DNA of 64,000 bases from Lumnitzera littorea (GCA_024138015.1 JAMXBB010000004.1:75381443-75445442), one strand, 5' to 3'; counted from the first letter of the stretch, positions 34,106 through 45,930 are shown. Numbers and translations: made by a program. The notes: generated by a model not told the origin, from the sequence alone.

Positions 34106-35435
34106 ATCAATTGTGAAAGTTAGGGATGCGATAAAAATTTAGCCCTTAAAAATTGAGGAAGAAGAAAGACTAGCTTTTTGTTTGACCATTGAAGAGAAGG
34201 AGGTATTATGATATCAAAGTTACTTCAAATGGGTAAGTTCCTTGATGAAGCTGATAGAAAAAATAGAAAAGTTTTAAGGAGATTGGCTGCTCATTTCCTA
34301 TTAAGTGGAGCTACATTATACAAAAGATCACTAAATACAATATTGCTAAGGTGTATAGATGAAGAAGAAGCTAAGAAATTAATGAAAGAAGTGCATGAAG
34401 GGGTCTATGGTCCTCATATGAATGGTTATACGTTAGCCAGGGATAGGAAATTTTTGGATGATGATGGAATCATAACATATTAAATACGCATGGCATTGTC
34501 ATTTGTGTCAAGTATATGCTAACAAAATCAATGCTTTTCCCTAAGAATTACATGTGTTGTTGACTCCTTGGCATTTCTCAATGTAGGGAATAGATATGAT
34601 TGGTCCAATATCACCAACAACTTCAAATGGGAGTAGATTCATTCTAGTCACGATCAACTATTTTACCAAGTAGGTAGAAGCAGTGTCATATGCTACGTTG
34701 ACCAAAGGAGTGGTAGTTAGATTTTTCAAAAGAAACATCATTGTAAGATACAATGTACCTAAGTCTATTATTACAGACAACGGGTCAAATTTGAACAACA
34801 AGCTGATGGTTGAAGTTTGCAACCAATTTAAGATCAATCATAGAAACTCAACACCATATCAACCTCAAATGAACAAGGTAATTGAAGCCACTAATAAGAA
34901 TATTAGTAGAATCATTGAGAAGATGGTAATGGCTTATAGAGACTAGCATGAGATGCTTCCCTTTACTCTGATGACTTACAGAACTTTAGTTAAAACCTCT
35001 ACAGGTGCAACGCCTTATTCATTGGTATATGGAACTAAAACGGGTACTACTGGTGAAAGTAGAAATACCTTCGTTCCTAATGCTAACAAAAATTCAACTC
35101 AATGAAGCAGAGTAGGTTCAGAAGCAAATGGAGCATTTGAACCTCCTAGATGAAAGGAGGCTTGCAGCAACATATCATAGTCAATGTTACCAACAAAGGA
35201 TGATCCGAGCCTTTAACAAGAAAGTACACTTGAGGTACATCAAGGAAGGATATTTGCTGTTGAAGAAAATATTGCTAATGTAAAAGACCCTAGGGGCAAA
35301 TTTACTCTGAATTATGAAGGCCCTTATGTGGTAAAAAGGGTATTGTCAAGAGGTGCATTAGTGTTGACAGAAATGGATGGCTTGAAGTTAAGGGGACTTA
35401 TGAATTTAAATGCAGTTAAATTGTATTATCCATGA
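34106..35435 (+). pseudogene. E2 RNase H tail and integrase
   Basis: Longest clean stretch 34208-34480: LLQMGKFLDEADRKNRKVL, RRLAAHFLLSGATLYKRS, LLRCIDEEEAKKLMKEVHEG, HMNGYTLAR. Then zinc-finger remnant HLCQVYANKINAF and the core GIDMIGPISPTTSNGSRF, ILVTINYFTK (first catalytic Asp reads Asn), VRYNVPKSIITDNGSNLNNK, NKVIEATNKNISRIIEKM, TYRTLVKTSTGATPYSLVYG and RMIRAFNKKV. This is the TAT integrase order. Frames shift near 34480, 34950 and 35080. Live integrase would insert the cDNA into chromosomal DNA. Confidence 0.88.
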
Positions 35436-36113
35436 AAACTAAGTTCAATAAAGATTCTAATTTTTCTTGAGAATTGTTTGTGGTTAATCATTCATCGTTT
35501 AGAAGTAAAGTTGATATCCATGAATCTTCTCAAATTCAAATGGTCATCAACCAACCAACACTTTACCAATAAATCCTTATCTACCATGTTTTTTAGCCTC
35601 ATACACTTATACACCAATCTCTTACCAATGAACTTAAACTAATAAATAAATTAAAATCAAATGTTCTTAATGATTTAATCTAGTTTTTCGAAAAGAGAGT
35701 TATTTTTTAGAAATCATAGAGAGGTGGAAATTGAGACTTGGTGACAACAAAAGTAGAACCAAGATATGAGCATGGTTTAGCTAAAAGACTTATTGACAAA
35801 AGGTTTCAATCACGAAGAAGGCCGTATTACCACAAAACAAAAAGAGGAAAAAAAAAGAAAGAAGTAAGCATAATCTTACGGAAATACGTTAGTGATATAC
35901 TGTTATCTGAATGAGTGAATATCGGGAGTCAACATAAGGTATGCCGATTGGTTGCTATCTACGAAATTCTCCATTCCTAGGTAAAATGATCCTAAAGTCC
36001 TTCAAAGAGATATTTAGGAGAATTAAGAAGTTTGTTTGAAATCTTAAAGAGATCTATTATCTTCGGATCATTTGTCAAACCAAAATAAGTTAATTGACCC
36101 CCTAGTGGGTTTA
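35436..36113. other. E2 3' non-coding region
   Basis: AT-rich sequence after the integrase stop; no coding. Leads into the minisatellite. Confidence 0.5.
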
Positions 36114-36350
36114 CCCTATCCTTTCAATATAAACACCCCATTTTTCACCCTATCCTTTCAATATAGGCACCATATCTTTTGCCCTATCCTTTCAAGACAG
36201 GCTCCCTTTTACCCCATCATTTCAAGAAGAGCCTCTTATTCTTTTGCCTTGTCCTTTTAAGATGAGCCCCCTAATCCTTAGCCCTATCTTTTCAAGATAA
36301 GCCCTCTAATTGCTTACCTTATCCTTTCAAGATAAGCACCTCTAGGGCAA
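36114..36350 (+). repeat. 30-35 bp minisatellite, 7 copies
   Basis: Units of 34, 34, 30, 35, 35, 35 and 34 bases built on CCCTATCCTTTCAAGATAAGC followed by CCC.T and a T-rich end. Copies become more alike toward the right. The last unit runs straight into LTR sequence. Confidence 0.9.
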
Positions 36351-36818
36351 TCATTTAAAAAATAAAATAAAATAAAAACTTTTTTTCTTTTTCTTAAAAA
36401 TTTGTAATATAAAATCATTAAAAATTCATTTTAGTTATATTTTTACATATCTATATATATCACAATACTTTTAGAAACATTATAAAAAAATATAACCCAC
36501 TAGTTTTTTTTTATCTTTACATAATGACTTAGTCTTAATAGATTAGCCTCTAAACTTGGTTTCTTTTGATTTAATTTTCTAAAAATTATTTTTAGAATAT
36601 TTACAGATTAGTAGCTAAATTAGGGTTTTCCCATCTAAAAACCCTAATTTCACTTTTTACCAATTTCACTGGTTAGTAACTTCAAATTTTTTTTAAATAT
36701 TTTTCAAAGCATTTTTTAAAGAAAAATACTTTTCCTTAATTTAATATCGAGTAATTTATATTAACCATGTTGAGCTTAATATAAGTTAAATTAAGGAAAA
36801 CTGAAATAGAGCTCGACA
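36338..36818 (+). mobile_element. 3' LTR of E2, truncated to its last 480 bases
   Basis: Matches 31890-32271 (GGGCAATCAT...AAAAACTTTTTTTC, TATATTTTTACATATCTATAT, GCTCGACA). The promoter half seen in the 5' LTR is absent. The junction falls in CACCT, which is present in both the minisatellite and the LTR. Confidence 0.8.
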
Positions 36819-36823
36819 ATAAG
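36819..36823. repeat. Target-site duplication of E2, right
   Basis: ATAAG, identical to 30014-30018. Confidence 0.85.
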
Positions 36824-37240
36824 GTTAAATTTATGTGCCAAGAAGTAATGGTGCAATTTCTACATAGAATATACCAGCATGAAGCATTGCTTCTCACAAG
36901 CTAAGTACTTTATCTTACTTCCTTAGACAAATTGACTTAAGTAGTAGACTGGTTACTCCTTAACATCTAAATCTTATGCTTGTAAAACCCCAATGGATTT
37001 ATCAGTGGATGTCAGATAGATAGTCACTGATAACCTTTTAACAAGCATTGTCATTGTTTGTGGAGAAGTAAGTATCTCTTTTATTCTCCGGATGGCCTCT
37101 TCTTGTTGTTACCCCTTTTCGAATGGTATCCCTTTCTTTATAAGTTGTCGTAAGGGATGAGAGATTTCCACTTGTACAGGGATCTAGTCACATATGCATT
37201 CTTATCAATTCAAGTCAATGATGGGCTTTTATCACTTGGA
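36824..37240 (-). pseudogene. RT tail / RNase H of gypsy element H3 (upstream piece)
   Basis: Minus-strand peptides from about 37160 downward: QQEEAIRRIKEILTSPQTMT, TIYLTSTDKSIGVLQA, PVYYLSQFV, IKYLACEKQCFML and KLHHYFLAHKFNL. These match the gypsy RNase H entry (F..IK..L..PP.L, LY....D.AIG..L, VYY.S, EK..LAL, LRHY...H). It joins the piece ending at 30018. The upper end is lost at a GA microsatellite near 37245. Confidence 0.82.
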
Positions 37241-37244
37241 CAAA

Positions 37245-37261
37245 AGAGAGAGAGAGAGAGA
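37245..37261 (+). repeat. AG microsatellite
   Basis: (AG)8 tract at the point where H3 coding similarity ends. Confidence 0.85.
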
Positions 37262-40200
37262 AGAAAGAAATGGAAGTAGTTAACTTGTTCTATTATTTGA
37301 GAGAAACATCTAAAGATCTAGTTAATTAAAAGATGAATCCATAAGTCAATCAAGTGGTTTTCATATGCTATCAATTGATCAAAGCAATGATCAACAAGAA
37401 TCTATGCCAAAGAGAAAATTTTAATTGAAAAAAATATATATAATATAAAGGAAGGGATCAACTTTGTTGCTTTAGATATGATAAGTTCAATGCAGATTTG
37501 TTATTGAAGATTGGAAATGCATGCAGCTATTGTTCATGCGAATTGCACTTGCTATTAATCGTTATAAGAATTGCCATTCTTTACTGGCAAGAAATAAAGA
37601 AAACAAAAATCCTCAAATATTAATTCAAACAATTGATGCACTTAATCTCATTATAAGTGTACAAGATATCAAAGTCATAAACTAATATGAGTTGTATTGT
37701 TAGAAAGCAGTAGAAGCTTAAGAAATATCACATGCGATTCTAGTAATACACATGGTAGATGAATATTAGAATTTCTCATTGATAAATCAACAAAGCAAGA
37801 TCAACATTGGAAGAGCAAAGTTATTCGCTTCAAGAAAGTCGTTGCCCCTAACAATGAATAGCTACATTAATAACTACACAAGGAGTGACATGTTGAAATA
37901 ATTATACATCCAAGCTTAGTCACAACAACAAGTTTAGAAAAAAGAAAAAGAAAAAAAGGAGTACTTACATACAATAATTTGGTAAAGCGCGATCACATAA
38001 TGCAACTCAAACCTAGTGCAACACAGTCATAGCTAGCCTTTGTTGTCAAACAAGATCCAAGATGTTGCATCCATCAATAAATTAATAAGCAAACAAAAAG
38101 AGTTGCTACTAAAAGTACAATACTACGATGGCAATTTATAAATTTATCACTGAACGTGGTAGCTACTCCTAACAAGAATAAAGAAAGAACAACTATTGGC
38201 AATTGCTCGATGCTTCCTTCAAAGGAGCATCGCAACTCAAGCCATTAATTCGTTCAAACTCATTAGTCAAAAACTGGAGTTCGAACAATGAGAACGAGGA
38301 GTAAAAAAAAATTGTAGATACTCATATTTACATACAACTGAAAGTATATAATTATAAGACATTGAGCCATTTAAATTAGGAAATGAATAGGTTTGGATGA
38401 TTTTGTTAAGATGTAGAGTTAGACTTTACTTTTATTTGAAGGGGAAATAAGATACTATAGGTGAGATTCCTTTAGCAAGCAAAATTTAAAATTAGAGTTG
38501 ATATTTATCAAAATGTATTTGTACTTGAAACTAATGCATATTTCAATGAAATATTATGGTAAGATGAAGGTTTAGAAAATGATTTAATGCTAGATTCTTT
38601 TCAAAGGTAATAATAACATTAGTTTGAATTCGGATGTTAGATGGCTTACTAATCAAAACTTGAAGATTTTTTGCTAAAAAAAAAATAGACGTTAGTATCT
38701 CTTAGATATGGAGATGATTTGGTCTTGAAGGCTGCTAGATTTAGAAGATATGTTGATATATAAAATGAGATATGATATATATTAGAATTTTTTTTGTTTT
38801 TAAAGAAAGTGAAGATATTATGGATGAAGTTTTAGAAAGAGGATATTCATATAAGAGTTCAGAAGATTTATACCACGGTATTTTGACATGTATGGCACAC
38901 TATATTGAAATTTGAGATGGATGATTTGATAAACTTGAAAAAAAAAAATTGTTAATGAATCAATTTTTCAATATATATAGCAATTTGAGATATGTTGCGA
39001 CACTTGATTGGGATATTGATATTCAAAAAAAAAAAACAAACAAACAAACAAACAAAGAGATTTCCCATGATTCATAAATACACAGAGTTAGATATGGTTC
39101 TCATTGAAAGTATATTTGGATTTACATTGAAATATTATCGGTAAAGATCTCTTGATCAAGTAAATATTCAAAGTTGGATTTGATATTAATCGAAATGTTG
39201 TTTGAATTAGAAAGTAAAATATTTCCAATGGAATATTTAGGAAAGTGAAGGTTTGAGTAATACTTAGGAGATTTAGTTATTCATTCTTTTTATGCAAGAA
39301 AGGAAGATTTAATGAGAAGACTTAAATTATTCTACTCGCCATTGCAAATTTTATGCTTAATATGTTTTAAGGAGGGGACAAGATTTCAAACACATTTTAA
39401 TATCAATGTTGGTGCAAGCAAGAAACCATACTATAAGTCGTGACTTCATATAGAGTGTGTGTATGTATATATGTATGTATCTATCCATCTATACATACAT
39501 ATATATATTTATATATGAAAGGTGATTTGATCTTATCGTGCAAATGATTTCGAATGTGCCAACCAATGTCTCATACTATACTAAAGAAAAAATAATTATT
39601 ATATGAGGAAAGTGAATTCCAATAGTGAAGATTGCAAGATAGGAATGTAATCCAATAGATTTTTTATTAGGGTTTCTTTCTGCATGAGGAGTATCTAGAC
39701 CTTCTCTATTAAAGGGGTTATAAAGGGTTTAGATATGATATATGGAAAAAAAAAATGAAGATTTCACATGGAAATCTCTCATGTAATTAGACCAAATTAA
39801 AAAAAAAAAAAAAAAAAGGGGCTTTGAATTTTTTTTAAATCAATGGAATGTCAATTTGAGAAAAAAAAAATTAAGAAAAATGGCTAAAAAGTTATAGCAG
39901 GTGATGGAATTTAACCTTCATAGATGCAATCACAAAGCTATTGGCTTCGTCCAGCATTCCATTTCTTTCTCAGTAAGCATATGTATGGGCTCTAAATTTA
40001 CTAGTTCATTTCAATGGATCAAAGTTGAGAAATAAGTTCAAATCACCAATTCGAAGCTAGTATGTGAAGGGCAATTTAATGAAGACTCATCTCACATAAA
40101 GGAAGTCATCTATCAATAAAGATTTGTTCAAAATATTACCTTGGGGGCAATGCTACTCCAACATGCCAAAAGCAACACACACAATTAAACGATGCTACAA

Positions 40201-40385
40201 ACTTGCACAATGATGTGTACAATAAATAAAGTTACAGCCCTAACGTTAGATTAAGTCTACAACTATGTGAGCGCACTCAGCAACAGTACGACTCTTTATA
40301 ATGTATATGTGCCAGGTAGTGACCTAACTATTCAAAAGTAGTAATTGATACCCAAAATACTTAGATTCTGTCTAAAAATTTTAGT
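37262..40385. other. Anonymous AT-rich DNA with LTR-like words
   Basis: No coding similarity on either strand. TGTAGATACTCATATTTAC at 38318 resembles the TAT LTR starts in this window but no matching end was found. A (CAAA)n tract lies at 39037-39057, TA-rich repeats near 39455-39520 and a 19-A run at 39799-39817. Confidence 0.4.
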
Positions 40386-40392
40386 CAGGGGG
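40386..40392 (+). other. Candidate polypurine tract
   Basis: CAGGGGG followed by CAAAATATAAAGGGAC; in TAT elements a CAGGGGGCAA motif precedes the 3' LTR. Confidence 0.35.
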
Positions 40393-40396
40393 CAAA

Positions 40397-41050
40397 ATAT
40401 AAAGGGACAAATTTATTGTACTATTATATTTGGCCAAACCTACTATTTATCTAACTTAACTTTTGAGTTAGGTAACGAGACCTAAAGAGTCTATTCTATA
40501 TTTGGGATGATTTAAGGAGATTTGGCTTGGTGGGATAAGAATAAGGATTGTTGGATTAATTCATTCACCCCTAACCTTTCCCAAGTAGACTTATGTACCA
40601 TGAGAAAGGCTATTAGCTCTGGGCCCTTTGCAAGCTCATTCTAGATAGTTATGGAATAAGTAAAATTCCATCTCATCCGTTAATCACCAAGATGATCTAA
40701 CAAATGTCATTGAGCACAAGAGCCTATAAATGCTCAGTCATTTCTCTTCATTTGACACAACTCCAAAGACAAAGAAATGATATTCCATTATGAAACCTTT
40801 ACTCTCTAAGATCAAACATATGCTGAGGCAAAGAACGATCTTAGTTGCTCAACTGCAAGGCCAATGTCCTAAGTTCCATAGACTTCCTTATTTGTCACTT
40901 ATACATTTAAGACTTAGAAATTACCTGATCCTCCTCCATACCATTCTCTCTCTAATTATTGCATTAAGTGTCATCTTTATGTTACTATTCTGAGGCTACG
41001 TGTGACACGATACTCACATTACTAACATGTAACTGCTCCATTAGAGCCCT
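40397..41050 (+). mobile_element. Probable LTR (3' or solo), plus strand
   Basis: Begins after the polypurine-like tract. Carries GATGATCTAACAAATGTCATTGAG, a TATA box at 40725-40731 and a transcribed-looking stretch ending near GATATCTACA (41050). No primer-binding site follows, so a 3' or solo LTR is likeliest. Boundaries are uncertain because no duplication was found. Confidence 0.4.
40725..40731 (+). promoter_or_regulatory. TATA box of LTR at 40397-41050
   Basis: GAGCCTATAAATGCTCAG. Confidence 0.45.
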
Positions 41051-42379
41051 GATATCTACAAAATAAAACAGCATAAATATTTACATTATTGATGTTTTAC
41101 TATTATGTTGTGAAAATTTATAACGCTTTCTAAATTAATATATCATTTTTATAGAAAAAATTGATAAATTATATAAAGCTTTAGTGCATTTTATTTTTTA
41201 TATAATTAAGATAGTGCTTCCCTTTTATTTGTAACAACAATTTATAAGATATTAATTAACATGTCAATTTTGATTTTTTTTTCAAGTAGAATTCATAATT
41301 TTCACTTAAAAGTCTATTTTAAACTAAAAACTGCATATAATGCAAGTCTTTAACTAATCTATTACACTAATAATTTCAGAAGCCTCTGCAATTTAGATTT
41401 TTTCATTGTCAATGCCTTTCTAAAATTGCTTTTAACTATTTATAATTTAAATTGTTATCACTATACCATTTCATTGGCGATTCTTTTTATTTTTCTTTTT
41501 TTTATTTTTTCTTTTTTTTTTTTGTCATGAGACATGTCCAATGCCAAGAGTTGCAACTCTTGTATGACTTAAAACTAAATGACATAACTTTAATCTTTCA
41601 AAAGTTCTAGCTCTTCTAAGTTACATATAATTTCATGTACAAATGTAAAAGGACCACCAACAATCATATAAAATCAATAATATAAATTAGACAAAAGTAT
41701 AAAGCAATTTATGAACACGCTTACACACACACACACACACACATACACATATATATATATACATATATTGGTATCTTTTGGTTTCTAACTTTTCTTCCAC
41801 CCTTTTTTAGGGCTTTACATTCGAGAGAGATGTTCTTTGTTTGAAAAGTAATAGGAGTGGCAACCCTCTTACATGAATTAATATAAACTAAGATAACTTT
41901 ATTGTAACAATCTGAGAGCTAAATAGTCACAGCTTGCCACATTTGACTAATAGTTAATGATACGCTGAGACTACTAAAAGTATCTAAAATCCACAAATAA
42001 GAAGTAATATCACAAACTCCATAAATGATAATAATTTTTTAAGAGTTATTTAAGAATTAGTTGAAAAAAATGAGAGTTAGGAATTTTGAAGTCTTTAGGT
42101 TTCTTCATCAATCGAAAAAATTAACCCTAAAAAGATTATAAGAGGTAGAAAGAGCATTAGCAACTTTGTTAAACTTTTCCTTATATCTCTTGAGAGGAAC
42201 CCAAGAGAATTCAACTTTTAGATAGAGAAGAGTGCCTCTAGCGAATGAAGGCAAGAACTAAGTAGATACTTAAAGGGGAAAGGTATACTAGATTCAATCA
42301 TGCTTTAGTATTGACAAAAGTAAAAAATAAACCTAGGATTAACGGAAAATATGGGGAAGGAGTTTCGATATGAATTATC
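41051..42379. other. Anonymous AT-rich DNA
   Basis: No coding recognised. Contains a (CA)n-(TA)n microsatellite at 41722-41766. By position the 5' part of the LINE should lie near here, but no endonuclease motifs can be read. Confidence 0.4.
41722..41766 (+). repeat. CA/TA compound microsatellite
   Basis: (CA)10 followed by CATA and (TA)n. Confidence 0.85.
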
Positions 42380-42745
42380 CCATCAAAATAAGTCATTTTT
42401 AGAAGCTCTCTTTGAATGGAAGAAATTTATGGAGTCCTATCTTATAATGGTCCATGGAAGAATCCTAGTAAAGATGGGCTTAGTAACAACTCTTTCAAAA
42501 AATGTTAGTTTATAGGGAAATCTATGAAGAATCTTGTCATGTAAACTTTTTCTACTTAACAAATTCCCTTGTAGCTAAATCAAACTCAAATTTGGTTAGT
42601 ACTAAAGAATGGTAATGCCAGTCATATTAACAATTTTAGGTCCATCAGTTTTTGTGCACCACTTTATTCTAGGTAATTAACAAAATCTTAGTCAAAAAAC
42701 TCAAGCCACATCTAGATAGTGTTATATACCTTATGCAAGCAAGTG

Positions 42746-42750
42746 CCATA
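42746..42750. repeat. Target-site duplication of 5S-bearing LTR, left
   Basis: CCATA, identical to 42952-42956. Confidence 0.85.
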
Positions 42751-42951
42751 TGTAATACCCCTTAAATATTAGGCAATGGAACTTTAAATCATCGAGGCGC
42801 ATTTTAGTACAGTGACTTATAGCACATCAAAACTTCGAAATTAAGTGTACTCAAGCTAAATTAATCTCAAGATTAGTGATCTCCTAGGAAGCTACTACAC
42901 TAGGGGATAAAATAATACATCAGTAGGAGAAGTTTCGATTGGGTCATTGTA
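42751..42951 (+). mobile_element. Solo LTR of a Cassandra-type TRIM retrotransposon
   Basis: This 201-bp insert starts TGTAATACCCC, as Cassandra LTRs do, and contains a 5S rRNA-derived segment. It is flanked by the perfect duplication CCATA. Removing it plus one CCATA restores the LINE frame: ...LMQASAI then PRRKVVDNVLL. Cassandra elements are small, non-coding plant retrotransposons whose LTRs hold a 5S-like sequence with RNA polymerase III promoter boxes. This copy is a solo LTR: no interior or second LTR. The 3' end reads TTGTA rather than the usual ...CA. Confidence 0.85.
42811..42900 (+). other. 5S rRNA-derived segment within the solo LTR
   Basis: ATCAAAACTTCGAAATTAAG matches 5S ATCAGAACTCCGAAGTTAAG. 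It is followed by an A-box/C-box region, TAGTGATCTCCTAGGAAG, against GGGTGACCTCCTGGGAAG. Most differences are C-to-T or G-to-A changes, expected from decay of methylated cytosines. It is not a functional 5S gene: it lacks the 5' third and the T-run terminator, and several promoter positions have changed. Confidence 0.85.
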
Positions 42952-42956
42952 CCATA
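42952..42956. repeat. Target-site duplication of 5S-bearing LTR, right
   Basis: CCATA, identical to 42746-42750. Confidence 0.85.
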
Positions 42957-43981
42957 CCAAGAAGGAAAGTAGTAGATAATGTTCTTTTAGTTAATGAGAT
43001 CCTATATTTTTGCAATGGGAAAAAAGGAAAAGAAGGATGGATGATAATCAAGTGAGATTGACAATCCATAGGGTAAGATTTCATCTATTGGACCTTAAGA
43101 AGCCTAATCTTTCTAAAATGATAGCATTTGATCGTGAACTATATTTTAACTACAACAATGAAGGTATTAGTCAATGGGAAAGCTCTACCTCCCTTTCATC
43201 TAAGTTGGGTCATTAGACAAGGTGATCCCCTATTTCCTTTCCTCTTTATTCTTTGCTTGGAGCTTTTTAGTAGATTCATCGAAAGGCAAGTGGACTTGCA
43301 ATAGTTGGAGGCTTTTCAACTAATACAAAGTAAGTTAAAGTTTTCTCATGTAGCCTCTGCAAATGATATAATGCTATGCGTAAAGACTAGTATGAAAAGT
43401 ACAAATGTTATTCTAAAAACAATGCAAGAGTTTTCTTGCTTATCTAAATTAAAAGTCAACAAACATAAATCTGGGGTCTTTTACTCTAAGGTTACATTAG
43501 AGAATCTAAAAGAGGATCTTTCAAATCGATTAGGCATCAAAACAATTCACTCTTTCTAGAAATACCTAAGCTATCCACTTAATAAAGGGCTGAAACCAAA
43601 AGTTAGTCAGTTAAATTTCATCATCGATTAAGCTACTCATGTTTGTTGTGAAGACTCCAGAATAAGGGTTAGCATGAAGTGAAATAGTGAGATTCATGCT
43701 TAGAAGGTTATTCTAAGGGTTTTTAAAATTGCATACTTGAACACACTTAGAAGTTGACTCAAAGGGTAATCTATTAGAAATCTTAAGAGCTTATTAGACT
43801 CATAAGTTGACTCATAGGTTAGCTTTATTTTAGATTTTAACTCTAATAGGATTCAAAGAGTGACTCAGTCCCTTACCTAAAATTCCAAAGTTATCTCAAG
43901 TCAAGACCTAACTCAAAGGTTACAAAAAATGAAGTTCACTTATAAATAACTCTAGAACCTCTAAATTTAAGTATAAGTGGC

Positions 43982-43989
43982 TATAAATA
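43982..43989 (+). promoter_or_regulatory. TATA box in LTR-like block
   Basis: GGCTATAAATAGATGCC. Confidence 0.45.
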
Positions 43990-45413
43990 GATGCCTAACT
44001 AACCAAAATCATATGAAATTGAATGAATTATTGTATTTCATAACTTAAATGGAATCTAAATGCTTCATTAGATTTATGTATGGATAATTGAAGAAGACAA
44101 GTGCGACAACCAAGCATTATAAGCAATAGAAATTCAATATAAGTTGGGAATGATACTTCATTGCATTTTGAAATACTGTTTTAGAGTACTTGGGAGCTTA
44201 AAAGTGCACTTGCTTGTGGTTTTAGTTAGACTTTTGTATGCATGCACTATGTGTGTTTGTAATATTAAATTGTCGATTGGGTATTGATCTCTATGATGTT
44301 ATTATTTGCTTAAAGATTTGATTAGATTATTTGTAAATGATTGGTCACCTCTAATTGAAACTAACTTGAACTCAATCTAAACCCCAATACAACATGCATC
44401 ACAGTCCACTAAAAGAAATTGTTAGGATTATCAGGCCAAATACTGACCCATGCAATAAGGATAGCTAAAATGGTCACTTTCTCACCTTAATTGAACTAAG
44501 TAACCGGAAAGGAAGTCATGGTAAGGTTGAGGATAATAGTTTAAAGAAAGTCTTGGGAGGAAGGTATTATCCATCGCATAAGGCTATGTTTAGCCTTGAC
44601 TCATGTATCATGTCGAAACGCCTCAACTCAAATTAGAGAGAGAAATTTCTCCAATCTTACAATGGATCGTATAACATTGTACAATGACATTTGATTTGTT
44701 GTATTTCATTACATTAAATGCTTGATAACTTTGTTAGGTTTTGTTTTGTACTTTTATCTCTCTACCCCACTTACTGAGCAAGTCATCATTCACATCCTTA
44801 CAGACTCTTTTGTAGTACTGATTAAGGAATAAGGATGCAGCAATACAATTAACCTTAGGTTAGTGATCAACAGTAGGGGAATGAGTCTAAAAGAAGATTG
44901 TTGGACTTTTTGACTTCTTTTAATGTCTTTTGTATTTTAGAAAAAATTAATTAGGTCTCACTAAGCAACCTAGTAATTTTCAATTGTTGTTTTATCATAT
45001 AATTAGTAAAACCTATGGATTTATAAGTTTCTTATGTAAATAAGTTTGTATATATGACTATTGTCTATAATTATATACTACAAATATTTTATGAAAAGTC
45101 ATATTGAAAGGTTATGTCACAAGTTTTACATTAAACAAGAACTGAACTAAATGTTTCAAAGCAATTAAAGCTAGTACTATGTAAATTAACTTGATGACAG
45201 TAGTTGTGAGGCCATTTTCTATTTAAGAGTGCTTTACATGATAAGTCTGTTGCAACTTCACTTATTTAGAACGTAACAAAAGTTATAGGAGAGCAAGAAT
45301 TTAATCTTAAACTCCAATTACAGAATACTGAGAGACAAGGAAACTATTAAGCTTTCACAACCTAAATTCTAAGCCCAAGCCCACGACTAATGTAGAATAT
45401 CTCCTCTGAGCTC

Positions 45414-45420
45414 TATAAAT
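45414..45420 (+). promoter_or_regulatory. Second TATA box in LTR-like block
   Basis: GAGCTCTATAAATGTC followed by a pyrimidine-rich leader. Confidence 0.4.
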
Positions 45421-45469
45421 GTCATAGCCTCTTCTTTCCTTACCAAAGAAGTCTCTTAAATGTAAGAAT

Positions 45470-45472
<3 letters not shown>

Positions 45473-45537
<65 letters not shown>
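45473..45537 (+). repeat. CT microsatellite
   Basis: About 65 bases of (CT)n with one interruption. Confidence 0.95.
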
Positions 45538-45930
45538 ATTATGTACTTTAAGATCTAAGGTTTCTTGTAAGATCTCAATCTTAGATCAAATGTTTATGCC
45601 AAACATGGATTTGTTTACTTTATGTAGAATTATATCAAATCATGCAATTCTTGAGAACTAACTAATGGTGTTTACGTGTTTGCAAGGTGACATGAAAGCT
45701 AAGGTTTGATATTCCTCTAACACTCGAGTCTTAGAGCAACTCCAAGAAATAAAAGAAGAATTAGATGACAAAAATGGGGTATCTAATGATCCCCCTTGGT
45801 ATTCTCATTCTTTTTATACTATTCTCTTCATCCAATTGTATGTTTGTGGTAAACCTAACTATTTTACTACGAGTCTATTATAAATGTTATTTTTCCTTAC
45901 AATTTGTTGTATACTATTTCTATATGTGGA

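Larger units (their letters stand above)
30019..36818 (+). mobile_element. E2: TAT-type gypsy retrotransposon, internally deleted
   Basis: This 6800-bp element inserted in the minus-strand RNase H of H3. Evidence: LTR start TGTAAACACCTCATTTTTG, LTR ends GCTCGACA at both 32271 and 36818, a TAT-type primer-binding site, gag, RNase H/integrase, a 3' minisatellite and the ATAAG duplication. Host peptides continue across the site (HHYFLAHKFNL then ITSLYPLKLLLS). Protease, RT and most of RNase H are missing between gag and integrase, and most of the 3' LTR is deleted, so it can be at best a non-autonomous derivative. Confidence 0.88.
42380..43640 (+). pseudogene. L1-type LINE reverse transcriptase, degenerate and interrupted
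   Basis: One frame, with stops, shows NNFRPISF, VINKILVKKLKPHLDSV, LMQASAI, then after the 201-bp LTR insert PRRKVVDNVLLVNEILYF, VLVNGKALPPF and VIRQGDPLFPFLFILCLELF. It continues with FSHVASANDIMLCVKTSMKS (the FADD active site reads SAND, 43356-43367), NVILKTMQEFSCLSKLKVN and HKSGVFYS, to YLSYPLNKGL. This is the plant L1 RT order (FRPISL, Q.AF, DN.L..E, RQGDPLSP, FADD, YLG.PL). Catalytic Asp is altered and many stops exist, so it is dead. The 42380-42600 start is weak. Confidence 0.85.

Noticed and set aside
42811..42900. Functional 5S rRNA gene
   Set aside because: Only part of 5S is present, many positions changed and no terminator; it lies inside a duplicated-target solo LTR.
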